Positions 46,972 through 56,177 of a DNA stretch of 56,185 bases are shown here, one piece after another. Every line of letters begins with the position of its first letter. The stretch's first letter is position 1. This stretch comes from Boseongicola sp. SB0665_bin_10 (lineage in GTDB: Bacteria; Pseudomonadota; Alphaproteobacteria; Rhodobacterales; Rhodobacteraceae). Below the pieces are notes generated by a model that was not told the DNA's origin, ran no database searches, and was given only the letters and a program-made list of their open reading frames with translations. The stretch spans positions 1 to 56,185 of the forward strand of contig VXSG01000003.1 of assembly GCA_009838075.1 (NCBI GenBank). The letters run 5' to 3'. Position numbers and translations under genes: made by a program.

Positions 46972-47481
46972 TCACGGCCGTTCGGCGGTCCCGTTCCGCG
47001 AATGCACATCCGGAACCCCGAGCGACTGAAGTATCGCCCTTTCCGTTGCCTCCATCAAGTCGGCATCGGAATCGTCGTCATGACTGTAACCAAGAAGATG
47101 CAATGTCGCATGAACGACCAGGCGCAGAACGTGGGCTTCAAGCGGAACGCCGCCTTCCCTGGCCTCCGCGAGGCAGGTCTCGAACGAAATCGCGATATCG
47201 CCGAGTTCGGGGTCGCCTTTCGGCGGGGCCGGACGCGCTCCCCTCCCTGCGGCAGCGCGTTCGGCGGACGGCCACGAAAGCACGTTGGTCGGTGCCGGCG
47301 TGTCGCGGAACCGGGCGTTCAGTGCAGCGATCCGCGCGGCGTCGCACGCAAGAACGGTCACGTTCCAGCCGTCCGGGTCAAGATCAAGGTGTGCCAGCGT
47401 CGCCTCGACGGCGCGCGAAGCCAGTGATTCGATGCCCGTTCCGCGCCAGCGCGGGTCTTCTGCGATCACGTCCGTGGTCAT
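46972..47481 (-). CDS. ybeY: Endoribonuclease YbeY, rRNA maturation factor
   Basis: 169 residues. The zinc motif HATLHLLGYSH is at about residue 123. The N-terminal NVLSWPS and LGDIAISFETC are conserved. It is involved in 16S rRNA 3' end maturation and quality control. It leads the ybeY-corC-lnt unit and is divergent from a YjbR-like gene, with 46 bases between them. Confidence 0.94.
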   Translation of the reverse strand: MTTDVIAEDPRWRGTGIESLASRAVEATLAHLDLDPDGWNVTVLACDAARIAALNARFRDTPAPTNVLSWPSAERAAAGRGARPAPPKGDPELGDIAISFETCLAEAREGGVPLEAHVLRLVVHATLHLLGYSHDDDSDADLMEATERAILQSLGVPDVHSRNGTAERP

Positions 47482-47527
47482 CGGACCGGGTCTACACGAA
47501 TGCCTTGCGGGACGCTATGGTGAGCGC

Positions 47528-47893
47528 ATGACCGGAACTCCGGCCACGTTCATGAAGCGAATCGAATCAATCTGTGCGCCACTGCCGGGCGCAGAGGTCT
47601 CCGACCCTTGGGGCATGGGACACGAAGCCTGGAAGGTCGGGGAGAAGATTTTCGCGTGTTCCGGCGCATCCAGGCCCGGCGTGACCGTGAAGACCAGGGA
47701 CGCCGAGACCGCAAGCATGCTCATCGACGCGGGCATTGGCGCTCGGGCCCCCTATTTTCACAAGAGCTGGATTCTCCTGCCGGAAGAAGTCTCGGACGAC
47801 GAACTCCGGCACCGCCTCGTGACCTCGTACGATCTCGTCCGGGCCGGCCTGACCGTGAAGGTCCGGGCGACGCTTCCGGCACGGCAGGGCTGA
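47528..47893 (+). CDS. MmcQ/YjbR family protein
   Basis: 121 residues. The family pattern is seen in F-KRIESICAPLPGAEVSDPWGMGHEAWKVGEKIFAC near the start, then VTVKT and, at the C-terminus, W-LLP-EVSDDELRHRLVTSYDLVRAGL. This is a single compact domain with a double-wing-like DNA-binding fold in known structures, but a physiological role is not established. The ATG at 47528 gives the standard start. It is followed 60 bases later by the dgo operon. Confidence 0.85.
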   Translation: MTGTPATFMKRIESICAPLPGAEVSDPWGMGHEAWKVGEKIFACSGASRPGVTVKTRDAETASMLIDAGIGARAPYFHKSWILLPEEVSDDELRHRLVTSYDLVRAGLTVKVRATLPARQG

Positions 47894-47953
47894 TCCGGCC
47901 TCGAAACCGAGTCGCGCTTGATTCCCGCCATCGATTCGAGCCATCTCGTCAAC

Positions 47954-48862
47954 ATGGGAAGCGCGCGCAAGCATGCGGACTGGATAGCGGTCGACTGGGG
48001 CACCTCGAACCTGCGGGCCTGGGCATTCCGGGACGGGACGGCCGTCGCAAAGGCGACCTCGGACAAGGGCATGGGAGTGCTGGCGGCTGACGCCTTCGAA
48101 GCCGCGCTGCTGGACGTCGTCGAACCCTGGCTTGGCACGGGGCCGATGCGGGTCGTCGCGTCCGGAATGGCGGGTGCCAGGCAGGGCTGGCGGGAGGCTC
48201 CCTACGCGACCGTGCCATGTGCGCCGACGGGAACGGGTGGCGTTCGGCCCGAGGTGGCGGACCCGCGGCTCGACGTGACCATCCTGCCCGGTCTTGCGCA
48301 GGACAAGCCCGCTGACGTGATGCGGGGCGAGGAGACGCAGATCGCGGGATACCTTGCAGGGAATCCCGGATTCGACGGCATCGTTTGCCTGCCGGGCACG
48401 CACACGAAGTGGGTGCACGTGTCGGCAGGAGAGGTGGTGAGCTTTCGCACCTTCATGACGGGCGAGATCTTCGCGCTGCTTTCCACCGGATCCGTCCTGC
48501 GACACTCGGTGGGCGAGGGCTGGGACGACACCGCGTTCGCGGAGGCCGTCGACGATGCCGTGGGCAGGCCGGAAGCAATGGCCGCGCGACTCTTTGCGCT
48601 GCGGGCGGAGACCCTGCTGGCCGGTCTCGGGAAGGGCGCCGCAACGGCACGGCTGTCCGGCCTGCTGATAGGCGCCGAGCTCGCGGCCGCGCGCGCCTAT
48701 TGGCTGGGACAGCGAATTGTCCTGGTCGGCGAGAGCGGGCAGGTCTCGCACTATGCCAACGCGCTTGCCTCGCTCGGCGCGGTGGCCGAAACCGCGGACG
48801 CCACGGAGGCAACGCTGGCGGGTCTTGCCGCCGCCCATGCCCGAATTCAGGAGCAATCATGA
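47954..48862 (+). CDS. dgoK: 2-dehydro-3-deoxygalactonokinase
   Basis: 302 residues. The N-terminal [15 protein letters not shown] is the phosphate-binding motif of the DgoK family. Further on, [28 protein letters not shown] and [15 protein letters not shown] are diagnostic. It phosphorylates 2-keto-3-deoxygalactonate with ATP. The ATG at 47954 is chosen; a TTG at 47918 is in frame. It overlaps dgoA by four bases. Confidence 0.93.
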   Translation: MGSARKHADWIAVDWGTSNLRAWAFRDGTAVAKATSDKGMGVLAADAFEAALLDVVEPWLGTGPMRVVASGMAGARQGWREAPYATVPCAPTGTGGVRPEVADPRLDVTILPGLAQDKPADVMRGEETQIAGYLAGNPGFDGIVCLPGTHTKWVHVSAGEVVSFRTFMTGEIFALLSTGSVLRHSVGEGWDDTAFAEAVDDAVGRPEAMAARLFALRAETLLAGLGKGAATARLSGLLIGAELAAARAYWLGQRIVLVGESGQVSHYANALASLGAVAETADATEATLAGLAAAHARIQEQS

Positions 48863-49464
48863 GCCGACCCCTTGTTGCCATCCTTCGCGGAATCGATCCG
48901 GACGAAGCGGTGCCGATTGCCGAAGCCCTGATCGAGGCCGGGATTGACCGGATCGAGGTGCCGCTGAATTCGCCGTCGCCGTTCAGGTCGATCGAGCGAT
49001 TGGCGGATGCCCTTGGCGACAAGGCGCTGATTGGCGCCGGCACTGTCCTGACCGAGGCCCAGGTCCAGAACGTCAAGGCCGCCGGCGGAGCGCTGGTTGT
49101 TTCACCCAATTGCGATCCGGCAGTTGTGGCGGCCACGAAGTCACTGGGGATGCAGAGCCTTCCGGGCGTGATGACGCCGACGGAGTGCTTCGCCGCCCTG
49201 GCGTCCGGCGCCGACGGGCTGAAAGTCTTTCCGGCATTCCTGATGGGCACGGAAGGATTGAAGGCGCTTCGCGCCGTGCTGCCCGCCAAGACCCTGGTCT
49301 ACATGGTCGGCGGCGTGAGCGCCGAGAATTTCGGCGACTGGGTTCGCGCAGGTGCAAGCGGGTTCGGGCTCGGAAGTTCCTTGTATGCTCCCGGACTGGA
49401 CACGGACGAGATAGCGGCCAGGGCGAGGGCGGCGGTGGCTGCCTGGGCGGAATGCGATCGATGA
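48859..49464 (+). CDS. dgoA: 2-dehydro-3-deoxy-6-phosphogalactonate aldolase
   Basis: 201 residues, a KDPG/KDPGal-type class I aldolase. It has [13 protein letters not shown] near the start, the general-base glutamate in [16 protein letters not shown] near 60, and the Schiff-base lysine in [11 protein letters not shown] near 125. It releases pyruvate and glyceraldehyde-3-phosphate. ATGA overlaps on both sides show a tight operon with dgoK and the lactonase. Confidence 0.93.
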   Translation: MSRPLVAILRGIDPDEAVPIAEALIEAGIDRIEVPLNSPSPFRSIERLADALGDKALIGAGTVLTEAQVQNVKAAGGALVVSPNCDPAVVAATKSLGMQSLPGVMTPTECFAALASGADGLKVFPAFLMGTEGLKALRAVLPAKTLVYMVGGVSAENFGDWVRAGASGFGLGSSLYAPGLDTDEIAARARAAVAAWAECDR

Positions 49465-50321
49465 GCGACGTGTACGACGAGACGCCCTGCCAGCTGGGCG
49501 AAGGCCCGCTCTGGCATCCCGGACGCCAGCAACTCTACTGGTTCGATATCCTTGGAGCACGTCTCCACACGCGGGAGGACGGGCGGTCACGCAGCGTGCT
49601 GTTCGACGAGCTTGTGTCTGCCGCCGGATGGGTGAGCGACACCGAGTTGCTGATCGCCTCGGAAACGCGGCTGTTCCTGTTCGATGTCGAACGCGAGCGC
49701 TGCGAAGATGTCGAGGGGCTGGAAGCCAGTGATCCGGAAACGCGGTCGAATGACGGACGTGCCGATCCATGGGGAGGGTTCTGGATCGGAACGATGGGGA
49801 AGCGCAAGGGTCGCGGCGCGGGGGCAATCTACCGCTACTACCGCGGCGAATTGCGCCAGCTCTATCCCGACATCACGATTCCGAACTCCATCTGCTTTTT
49901 GCCTGGCCTCGAGGGCGCGTTCTTCGCGGACACGCCGACGGGCAAGATCATGCGACAGGACCTCGACGCTGATCACGGCTGGCCGGAGGGTGACCCGTCA
50001 GTGTTCCTGGACCTGACCGCCGACGGGCTGCACCCTGACGGGTCGGTCGTTGACGCCGCGAGCAATCTCTGGAACGCGCAATGGGGTGCATGGCGGGTTG
50101 CATGCTACGGCCCCGACGGCAAATTCCTGAATGCGGCGGAATTCGACGCGGCACACACGTCCTGTCCGGCCTTCGGCGGACCGGGGCTTTCCACGCTGTA
50201 CTGCACGACGGCTCGGGAAGACCTGAGCGAGGCGTCCAAGGCGCGCTCCGACAGGCACGGCATGACCTTTGCCGAGGCTGACGCTGGCATCGGCCAGGCC
50301 GAACACCGGGTCCTGCTGTAG
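49461..50321 (+). CDS. SMP-30/gluconolactonase-family sugar lactonase
   Basis: 286 residues, a six-blade beta-propeller. The metal site is seen in the Glu of LGEGPLWHP near residue 13, the Asn of [19 protein letters not shown] near 97, and the Asp/Asn pairs of IPNSICF and [16 protein letters not shown]. It hydrolyses a sugar-1,4-lactone to the free acid. Overlap with dgoA suggests galactonolactone as substrate, though arabinono- or fuconolactone is possible. A galactose dehydrogenase and galactonate dehydratase are not in the window. Confidence 0.9.
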   Translation: MSDVYDETPCQLGEGPLWHPGRQQLYWFDILGARLHTREDGRSRSVLFDELVSAAGWVSDTELLIASETRLFLFDVERERCEDVEGLEASDPETRSNDGRADPWGGFWIGTMGKRKGRGAGAIYRYYRGELRQLYPDITIPNSICFLPGLEGAFFADTPTGKIMRQDLDADHGWPEGDPSVFLDLTADGLHPDGSVVDAASNLWNAQWGAWRVACYGPDGKFLNAAEFDAAHTSCPAFGGPGLSTLYCTTAREDLSEASKARSDRHGMTFAEADAGIGQAEHRVLL

Positions 50322-50437
50322 CCGGAACTTTCGGCGCCACGGGCGCTGTCTCGCCTGGATGCGCGTGCACCGCTTTCCGGAAGTCGGCGAATCGATCGCC
50401 GTGCAGGTCCGGAACCGGGGCCGTGGGACGTCTCGGC

Positions 50438-50824
50438 TCAATCTTGGGACGGAGTCATGAGACCCATCATGGCACCGGTCGGATCCTCGACGATGGCGAT
50501 GCGGCCCACGGTCCCAATATCGAATGGCTGGCGATGGACCTTGGCACCGGCGGCCTCCGCGGCCCCGGCGGCGGCGTCGACGTCATCCACCGCGAAATAC
50601 GTGAACCAGTGCGCCGGGACTCCGTCGAGTTCCATGCCGCTCATGTCCATCAGGCCGGCAACCATGTCCTCGCCGAGCATGGCGACCGTGTAGTCACCCT
50701 CTCCGCCAGGAACGGGCATCGTCTCGAATGTCCAGCCGCAGGTTGCGCCGTAATATTCCTTGGCACCTTCCACGTCGCGGGTCATCAGCTCGTTCCACCA
50801 AACCTTGCCATCATTCTCAGACAC
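50438..50824 (-). CDS. VOC (glyoxalase/bleomycin resistance) superfamily protein
   Basis: 128 residues forming two beta-alpha-beta modules: W-ELMTRDVEGAKEYYGATCGWTFE and HWFTYFAVDDVDAAAGAAEAAGAKV, ending in IAIVEDPTGAMMGLM. Some metal-ligand positions are present (Glu in NELM, Asp in EDPTGA), but ligand completeness cannot be judged by eye. Substrate is unknown. It converges with the sugar lactonase gene. Confidence 0.87.
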   Translation of the reverse strand: MSENDGKVWWNELMTRDVEGAKEYYGATCGWTFETMPVPGGEGDYTVAMLGEDMVAGLMDMSGMELDGVPAHWFTYFAVDDVDAAAGAAEAAGAKVHRQPFDIGTVGRIAIVEDPTGAMMGLMTPSQD

Positions 50825-51491
50825 GATTCACCTCCCTTGTCAGGCCTTGCGCTGCCGCAGGACATTGCAGTGGCGCAGCTCATCGGGCAACCAATAGAAT
50901 CCTTGACACGATGTCCGCAACCGACCTGGACCGCCAAACGCAGGCCTTCCTCGAGATTTTCTCGGCAAGAACCCTGAAATCGGATCGGGCAACCTGGACG
51001 GTGGATGCATTTCCACCGGTCGCGCAAGCTGCAGGAGTCAGCCGAAAGACGGGATTCTGGGCGTCCGCGCTTCTGGCGCCAATGGCAAAGGGCTCCTGTC
51101 CAGCCAGGCGAACGCGTGGCAATGCGGGTCTTGACCGGGATTGATCTGCGGATCTGACACCACGTGTTTCAGGGCCGCCGCGGCATGTCGCGCGGACCGC
51201 GACGGCACGCGCCGGGGTCGCCGTTGCCGAGACGACGCTTCCGGCCTGGACTTGGCACCCGCGATCCGATGGTCGAGCGGGAGGAACAGATGGACGTGTA
51301 GCGACTCGCCCCGTCGGTCCTTCTCGCCCAATAAACCTCGATCCGCATCGACGGAAGGAAACACAGGCTGCAGCGCAGGCGTTGACGTTGCAGTTGCGTC
51401 GCCCCGGACACCCAAGCCCTTTCAGGAGACGGTTGCCTCCGCTTCGACATTGGCGGGAGCGAGCGGAGGAGCGCAGTCGGTTCCCGTGTCT
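50825..51491. other. Gap of 667 bases without a convincing gene
   Basis: A plus-strand frame from an ATG at 50911 reads about 77 residues to a stop near 51144, beginning MSATDLDRQTQAFLEIFSA. It has no ribosome binding site, no matching family, and its second half is low-complexity. The remaining bases up to the sulfatase gene show nothing recognisable. It may be decayed sequence. Confidence 0.3.
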
Positions 51492-53000
51492 TCATCCGTC
51501 TTCGGCAATCGGGAGATAGCGGAATGCCCAGTCGTTGTAGCCGGTCTCGCCCCGGTACCAGGCAACCTCAGACCCCGGTTCCTCATCGTGGTTCCAGCGA
51601 GGCCGGAGACCCTTCAGTCCACTCTCCAGCACGAGGCGTCGCCGCTTCTGGCTGAGTCTTATGCGCTCGGCCAGTGAAGCGCTGTCCCAGCGCTGCATGA
51701 CCATGGCCCGAAACCTCTCTTCGGTGTCCGCATGCCCGGAGATTCCCGAGAGATTCGATCGCTCGTTCGGGTCGTCCTCCACGTCGAAGAGAAGCGGTGG
51801 ATCGTCAACCGAGTGGATGTACTTGAAGCGCCCCTGCCGGACCATGAAGATCGGCGCGGTGGCGGCCTCGGCCAGGTATTCGGCATAGATGGGCCGGTCG
51901 GGTTCCGAGACCGCCAGCTTCGTCGAGAGGTCTTCGCCGTCCAGCGGCTCGACGGGGGAGGTCCATCCGCCGCCTTCGGCAAGTCCCATGAATGTCGGCA
52001 GCAAGTCCACAAGCGACACGGGTGTTGTCGCGCGACCTGCAGAGAAGACCCCGCCGGCGATGATCAGGGGCACCTTTACGGATGGTTCGAAGAAATGCTT
52101 CTTGAACCACATGCCGCGCTCGCCCAGCATTTCGCCATGATCAGACGTGAAGACGATGACCGTGCTGCCGCGCAGCCCAGTCCGGTCCAGCGTCTCGATC
52201 AATTGTCCGATCATCTTGTCAAGATAGCTGATCGAGCCGTAATACGCGCGCCGCGCCGTCCGGACATCGTCATCCGAAAACCTGGCATTCAGCATCCCGA
52301 AGTCCGACAAGAGCCGCACCGAATGTGCGTCATGCCGGTCTTCCGGCAACGCGGGCACTGCGGGCAAGGGAATTTCGACGTCCTCATACAGGTCCCAGAA
52401 CTCTTTCTGGCAAAGGTAGGGTTCGTGCGGATGGGTGTAGGAGACCTGCAGGAAGAACGGGCGGTCGTCCTCTGACCGCACGACGTTGTAGAGATGCTGC
52501 ACCGCCTGAAACGTCACCAGATCGTCAAAGTCGATCTGCATCGAACGTTCGCACACCCCGGCAATCGTCACGGAACGGGCGTCGTTCGTGTCCCGCTCCC
52601 CCTCGTCACCCCAGTTCGGCACCCAGGAAAAATCGGCGGGGTAGAGATCGGGGGTCAGGCGGCATTCGAAGCCGTGGTGCTGATCGGGGCCGATGAAGTG
52701 CATCTTTCCCGACAGCGCGGTCTGGTAGCCGGCAGCGCGCAGGTAGTGCGCGTAGGTCGGAATTGTGGCGGGCAGTTCGGCGGCGTTGTCGTAGGCCCCG
52801 ATTTCCGAACAGAGCCTTCCCGTCACCATCGATGCGCGTGACGGTGCACAGAGCGGGAAATTGCAGTACGCGGTCTGGAATACAGTACCTTCCGTGGCCA
52901 ACCGGTCCAGGTTCGGCGCTTGGCAAACCGGGTCGCCGTAGCAGCCGAGGAACTGGGCGGCCAACTGGTCGACCTGGATGAACAGGATGTTTGGTCTCAT
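51492..53000 (-). CDS. Sulfatase, choline-sulfatase-like
   Basis: 502 residues. The sulfatase signature with the cysteine converted to formylglycine is in LCAPSRASMVTGRL near residue 55. Metal ligands are Asp in FIQVDQL at the start and FTSDHGEMLGERG near 290. The C-terminal MQRWDSASLAERIRLSQKRR resembles the choline-sulfatase tail. I chose the ATG at 53000, which begins MRPNILFIQVDQL like homologues; ATG at 53033 adds 11 residues. There is no signal peptide, so it is cytoplasmic. It is divergent from an ABC importer, 93 bases between starts, which suggests a shared sulfated substrate (inference). Confidence 0.87.
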   Translation of the reverse strand: MRPNILFIQVDQLAAQFLGCYGDPVCQAPNLDRLATEGTVFQTAYCNFPLCAPSRASMVTGRLCSEIGAYDNAAELPATIPTYAHYLRAAGYQTALSGKMHFIGPDQHHGFECRLTPDLYPADFSWVPNWGDEGERDTNDARSVTIAGVCERSMQIDFDDLVTFQAVQHLYNVVRSEDDRPFFLQVSYTHPHEPYLCQKEFWDLYEDVEIPLPAVPALPEDRHDAHSVRLLSDFGMLNARFSDDDVRTARRAYYGSISYLDKMIGQLIETLDRTGLRGSTVIVFTSDHGEMLGERGMWFKKHFFEPSVKVPLIIAGGVFSAGRATTPVSLVDLLPTFMGLAEGGGWTSPVEPLDGEDLSTKLAVSEPDRPIYAEYLAEAATAPIFMVRQGRFKYIHSVDDPPLLFDVEDDPNERSNLSGISGHADTEERFRAMVMQRWDSASLAERIRLSQKRRRLVLESGLKGLRPRWNHDEEPGSEVAWYRGETGYNDWAFRYLPIAEDG

Positions 53001-53093
53001 GGGAGGCGCTGCCCGAAAATTGTCGACAATCATACTATCCAAGTTCTACTATCCGGCAAGTATGGATTCGGCGGCGTTCGGGGGCATGCGCGA

Positions 53094-53768
53094 ATGGAAT
53101 GGAACTTCCTGGCGGTTCTGAGAGACTTTGACCTCTTGATGCTGGGCCTTGTGAACACGCTGAAAGTCACTGGCCTGGCGCTTCTGTTCGGCGTTCCCCT
53201 CGGGCTGGCCCTCGCCCTCTCACGCCTTTCGACATTCCGAATCCTCTCAGGAATCGCCGGGTTCATCGTCGAGTTCTTCCGCACGACTCCGCCGCTGGTG
53301 CAGCTGTTCTGGTTCTTCTTCGCACTGCCGATCCTGATTGATGTACGCATGACTCCGTTGATCGCTGCAGTCGTCACCTTCTCAATCCAGTCGTCGGCGT
53401 TCTTTGCGGAGATTTTCCGGGGCGGCATCCTGTCGATCGACAAGGGGCAGTGGGAAGGCGCCAAGGCCATCGGCATGACCTATGGCCAATGCCAGCGCCG
53501 GATCATCCTGCCGCAAGCGATCAAGCGGATGATCCCGGCATTCATGGAGCGCTCGATCGAGCTGTTGAAGACGACGACGCTGGTCTCGACCGTGGCCTAC
53601 ACCGATCTCATGTTTCAAGCCAACGAACTGGCACAGAAGACCTTTCGCCCGCTTGAGGTCTACACCATCGTCGCGGCGATCTATTTCGTCCTGATCTTTC
53701 TCTTCAGCCAACTTTCCATTGCGATCGAACACCGCCTTGCCAAGTCGGGCGAGGGGACGGTGCGCTGA
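53094..53768 (+). CDS. Polar amino acid-type ABC transporter permease
   Basis: 224 residues, about five membrane helices. It has GLVNTLKVTGLALLFGVPLG, the FFRTTPPLVQLFWFFFALP motif and the EAA loop GAKAIGMTYGQCQRRIILPQA. This is the HisM/GlnP type of inner-membrane permease. The ATG at 53094 is supported by homology with the start MEWNFLAVLRDFDLL. It overlaps the second permease gene by one base (TGATG). Confidence 0.92.
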   Translation: MEWNFLAVLRDFDLLMLGLVNTLKVTGLALLFGVPLGLALALSRLSTFRILSGIAGFIVEFFRTTPPLVQLFWFFFALPILIDVRMTPLIAAVVTFSIQSSAFFAEIFRGGILSIDKGQWEGAKAIGMTYGQCQRRIILPQAIKRMIPAFMERSIELLKTTTLVSTVAYTDLMFQANELAQKTFRPLEVYTIVAAIYFVLIFLFSQLSIAIEHRLAKSGEGTVR

Positions 53769-54433
53769 TGGCCCACAACTGGGACTTCGCCACGATCCTG
53801 CAAAACTGGCCCGTCCTCTGGGTCGGCATCAAGGGAACGGTGTTCATCTTTGTCATCACCGTGATTCTTGGCCTTGGCGGCGGGCTGATCGTCGGTGTCG
53901 CGCGGTACTCGAAGTCACCTGTTGTCAGCTGGCCCGCCCGCGCCTTTGTCGAGGTCTTCCGCAACACGCCCGTGCTCGTCCAGATCATCTGGTTCTACTA
54001 CGCATTCCCGATCCTGACAGGTATCGAGACCGATCCGTTTCTTGCCGCCGTCCTTGGCATTTCCCTCAACACCATGGCGTTTTCCGCCGAGATCTACCGC
54101 GCGGGCATCCAGTCCATCAACCGCGCCCAGTGGGAGGCCGGCAAGGCCATCGGCATGAGCTACAACCAGACGCTGCGCCGCATCATCCTGCCCGTCGCGG
54201 TCAAGCGCGTCCTGCCCGCCCTGACCAACCGGGGCATAGAGGTCTTCAAGATGTCCACGCTGGCGTCCGTTGTCGGCTATGTCGAAACGCTCAACCAGGC
54301 CAAGCTGATCTCGGACCTGAATTTCAACCCGATTGAAAGCTACACGGCCGTGGCCGTCATCTTCTTTGTCGTGCTCTATCCCGTGGTCCAGGGAACCTAC
54401 GTGCTTGAGCGCATGCTGCGAAAGGGCGACTGA
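53768..54433 (+). CDS. Polar amino acid-type ABC transporter permease (second)
   Basis: 221 residues. GIKGTVFIFVITVILGLGGG forms the first helix, then VFRNTPVLVQIIWFYYAFP and the EAA loop GKAIGMSYNQTLRRIILPVA. It resembles the first permease, so the two form a heterodimeric channel. TGATG overlaps join it to both neighbours. Confidence 0.92.
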   Translation: MAHNWDFATILQNWPVLWVGIKGTVFIFVITVILGLGGGLIVGVARYSKSPVVSWPARAFVEVFRNTPVLVQIIWFYYAFPILTGIETDPFLAAVLGISLNTMAFSAEIYRAGIQSINRAQWEAGKAIGMSYNQTLRRIILPVAVKRVLPALTNRGIEVFKMSTLASVVGYVETLNQAKLISDLNFNPIESYTAVAVIFFVVLYPVVQGTYVLERMLRKGD

Positions 54434-55206
54434 TGTCCGAGATTCTCCGCATCGAGAACCTGCACAAGAGCTTCGGCGACCTGGAGGTTCTGAAGGGCAT
54501 CGACCTGACCGTGCAGTCCGGGGAAACCGTGGTTCTCCTCGGATCTTCGGGTTCGGGCAAGTCCACCATGCTGCGCTGCCTGAACTTCATGGAGACGCCG
54601 ACCGAGGGAAGGATCCACTTGAACGGCGAGTTGATCGGGACGGAGCGCGGCGGCCGGATGCGCTACCGCGAAGCCGAGCTTTGTGCCCTGCGCGCGCGGA
54701 TCGGCATGGTCTTCCAGCACTTCAACCTGTTCCCGCACAAGACGGTTCTCGAAAACGTCATGGAGGGCCAGGTCATCGTTCTGGGTCGCGGCAAGCCGGA
54801 AGCGCAGGACAAGGCCATGGCGCAGCTCGACCGCGTCGGCCTCGCCGAGAAGGCCGCCGAATACCCCGCGCGCCTGTCTGGCGGGCAGAAGCAGCGCGTG
54901 GCCATCGCACGGGCGTTGGCAATGGACCCTGAAGTGATGCTCTTTGACGAAGTGACCTCGGCGCTCGATCCCGAGCTGGTCGGCGAGGTGCTCAAGACCA
55001 TCCGGCAACTCGCCGAAGATGGCATGACCATGCTCTGCGTCACGCACGAGCTCGGCTTTGCCTATCACGTCGCCAACCGCGTGCTGTTCCTGCACGAGGG
55101 CACAATTCTGGAGCAGGGCGAACCTCAGAGCATTCTGAAGGCTCCTGCAACCGACCGAATGAGCGAATTCCTGGAAGGGCATTCGCTTTTCAAGCTGCCG
55201 GATTGA
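54433..55206 (+). CDS. Polar amino acid-type ABC transporter ATPase
   Basis: 257 residues. Walker A GSSGSGKST, Q-loop VFQHFNLFPHKTVLENVM, signature LSGGQKQRVAIARALAM, Walker B VMLFDEVTSALDPEL and switch VTHEL are all intact, as in GlnQ/HisP. An insertion of ~15 residues (GTERGGRMRYREAEL) lies before the Q-loop. It powers the two permeases. Confidence 0.94.
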   Translation: MSEILRIENLHKSFGDLEVLKGIDLTVQSGETVVLLGSSGSGKSTMLRCLNFMETPTEGRIHLNGELIGTERGGRMRYREAELCALRARIGMVFQHFNLFPHKTVLENVMEGQVIVLGRGKPEAQDKAMAQLDRVGLAEKAAEYPARLSGGQKQRVAIARALAMDPEVMLFDEVTSALDPELVGEVLKTIRQLAEDGMTMLCVTHELGFAYHVANRVLFLHEGTILEQGEPQSILKAPATDRMSEFLEGHSLFKLPD

Positions 55207-55241
55207 CGGCAGACCAACCCAAACTCGGAAAGGATCCAAAA

Positions 55242-56081
55242 ATGAAACTGCTGAAACGAACGGGGGCCGCCCTTCTTGCCGTCCTTGCCGCGCTTTCGCT
55301 GGCAATGGGCGTGGCGCAGGCGCAATCGACCTGGGAAAGAATCCAGGAAACCGGCAAGTTGCGCATGGGGGTCACGCAGGCTCCGCCATGGTATTCGAAG
55401 AATCCGGCTACGGGCGAATGGGAAAGCGGGCTGATCGTCTCCATCGGCAAGTCCATGGCCGAGGAACTGGGGGTCGAGCTTGAAATGTTCGAGGTCACCT
55501 GGGCCACCGCCATCGCGGCGCTTCAGGCCGACAAGATCGACATGATGTTCCTGGATGCCACACCCAAGCGGGCGATGGTCGTGGACTATCCGAAACAGCC
55601 GCTGCTCTACATCTCGCTGGCGGTGCTGGCCGACGACGAGCTTGCGGTTTCGACCTGGGAAGACCTGAACAAGCCCGAAGTGACGGTGGGCGTGCCGCAG
55701 GCGACTTCGATGGATGCCTTCTTGACGCGCACCATCCCCAACGCCGACATCCAGCGTTTCCCGGACAACGGTGCCGCAATCGCCGCGTTCCAGTCGGGCC
55801 GTGTCGACGCGGTGTCGCTCTTCCACCCGCCGCTTCTGGCCGCGCGCCAGAAACTGGGTCGAGGGCAGCTGGTCATTCCGACGCCGGCCTTTTCGTCGCC
55901 GTCCTCAATCGCCGTGCGCCGCGAAGACGACAAGACTTTCCGCGACTGGGTCGATCACACGATCTTCTACTACTATGAGACCGGCCGTACACAGCGTTGG
56001 TACGAGGAATTCCTGAGCGAATTCGGCCTTGACCCGAAGGCCTCGCCAGTCATCCAGCGCGAACTCCTGTTCAACAACTGA
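55242..56081 (+). CDS. Periplasmic substrate-binding protein, family 3
   Basis: 279 residues with a signal peptide (positively charged MKLLKR, hydrophobic core, cleavage after GVAQA). The bilobed SBP family 3 pattern is seen in GKLRMGVTQAPPWYS near residue 40, LEMFEVTWATAIAALQADKIDMMF near 85 and VGVPQATSMDAFL near 150. The ATG at 55242 has AAAGGA upstream. It completes a four-gene importer. The substrate is not evident; the usual arginine that binds the amino acid carboxylate is not obvious (DATPKRA may supply it). Confidence 0.92.
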   Translation: MKLLKRTGAALLAVLAALSLAMGVAQAQSTWERIQETGKLRMGVTQAPPWYSKNPATGEWESGLIVSIGKSMAEELGVELEMFEVTWATAIAALQADKIDMMFLDATPKRAMVVDYPKQPLLYISLAVLADDELAVSTWEDLNKPEVTVGVPQATSMDAFLTRTIPNADIQRFPDNGAAIAAFQSGRVDAVSLFHPPLLAARQKLGRGQLVIPTPAFSSPSSIAVRREDDKTFRDWVDHTIFYYYETGRTQRWYEEFLSEFGLDPKASPVIQRELLFNN

Positions 56082-56088
56082 GACCACA

Positions 56089-56115
56089 TGCGGCGGCGGC
56101 AAGGCCGCCGCCGCA
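56089..56115 (+). terminator. Terminator hairpin after the ABC importer operon
   Basis: TGCGGCGGCGGC (56089-56100) and GCCGCCGCCGCA (56104-56115) are perfect 12-base complements with a three-base loop, eight bases after the stop codon. Confidence 0.75.
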
Positions 56116-56138
56116 AATCATGGTGCCCGAGTCAGCGA

Positions 56139-56177
56139 CCCCTCCCTGAAGGGAGGGGCTTGAGGAACGGAAGTTCC
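56139..56177. repeat. Two tandem hairpins at the window edge, possibly an IS200/IS605-type end
   Basis: CCCCTCCC-TGAA-GGGAGGGG spans 56139-56158 and GGAAC-GGAA-GTTCC spans 56164-56177. Subterminal hairpins of this CCCTCC...GGAGGG kind are found at ends of IS200/IS605 elements and in their TnpB guide RNAs. The element itself would be outside the window, so this remains a guess. Confidence 0.3.
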
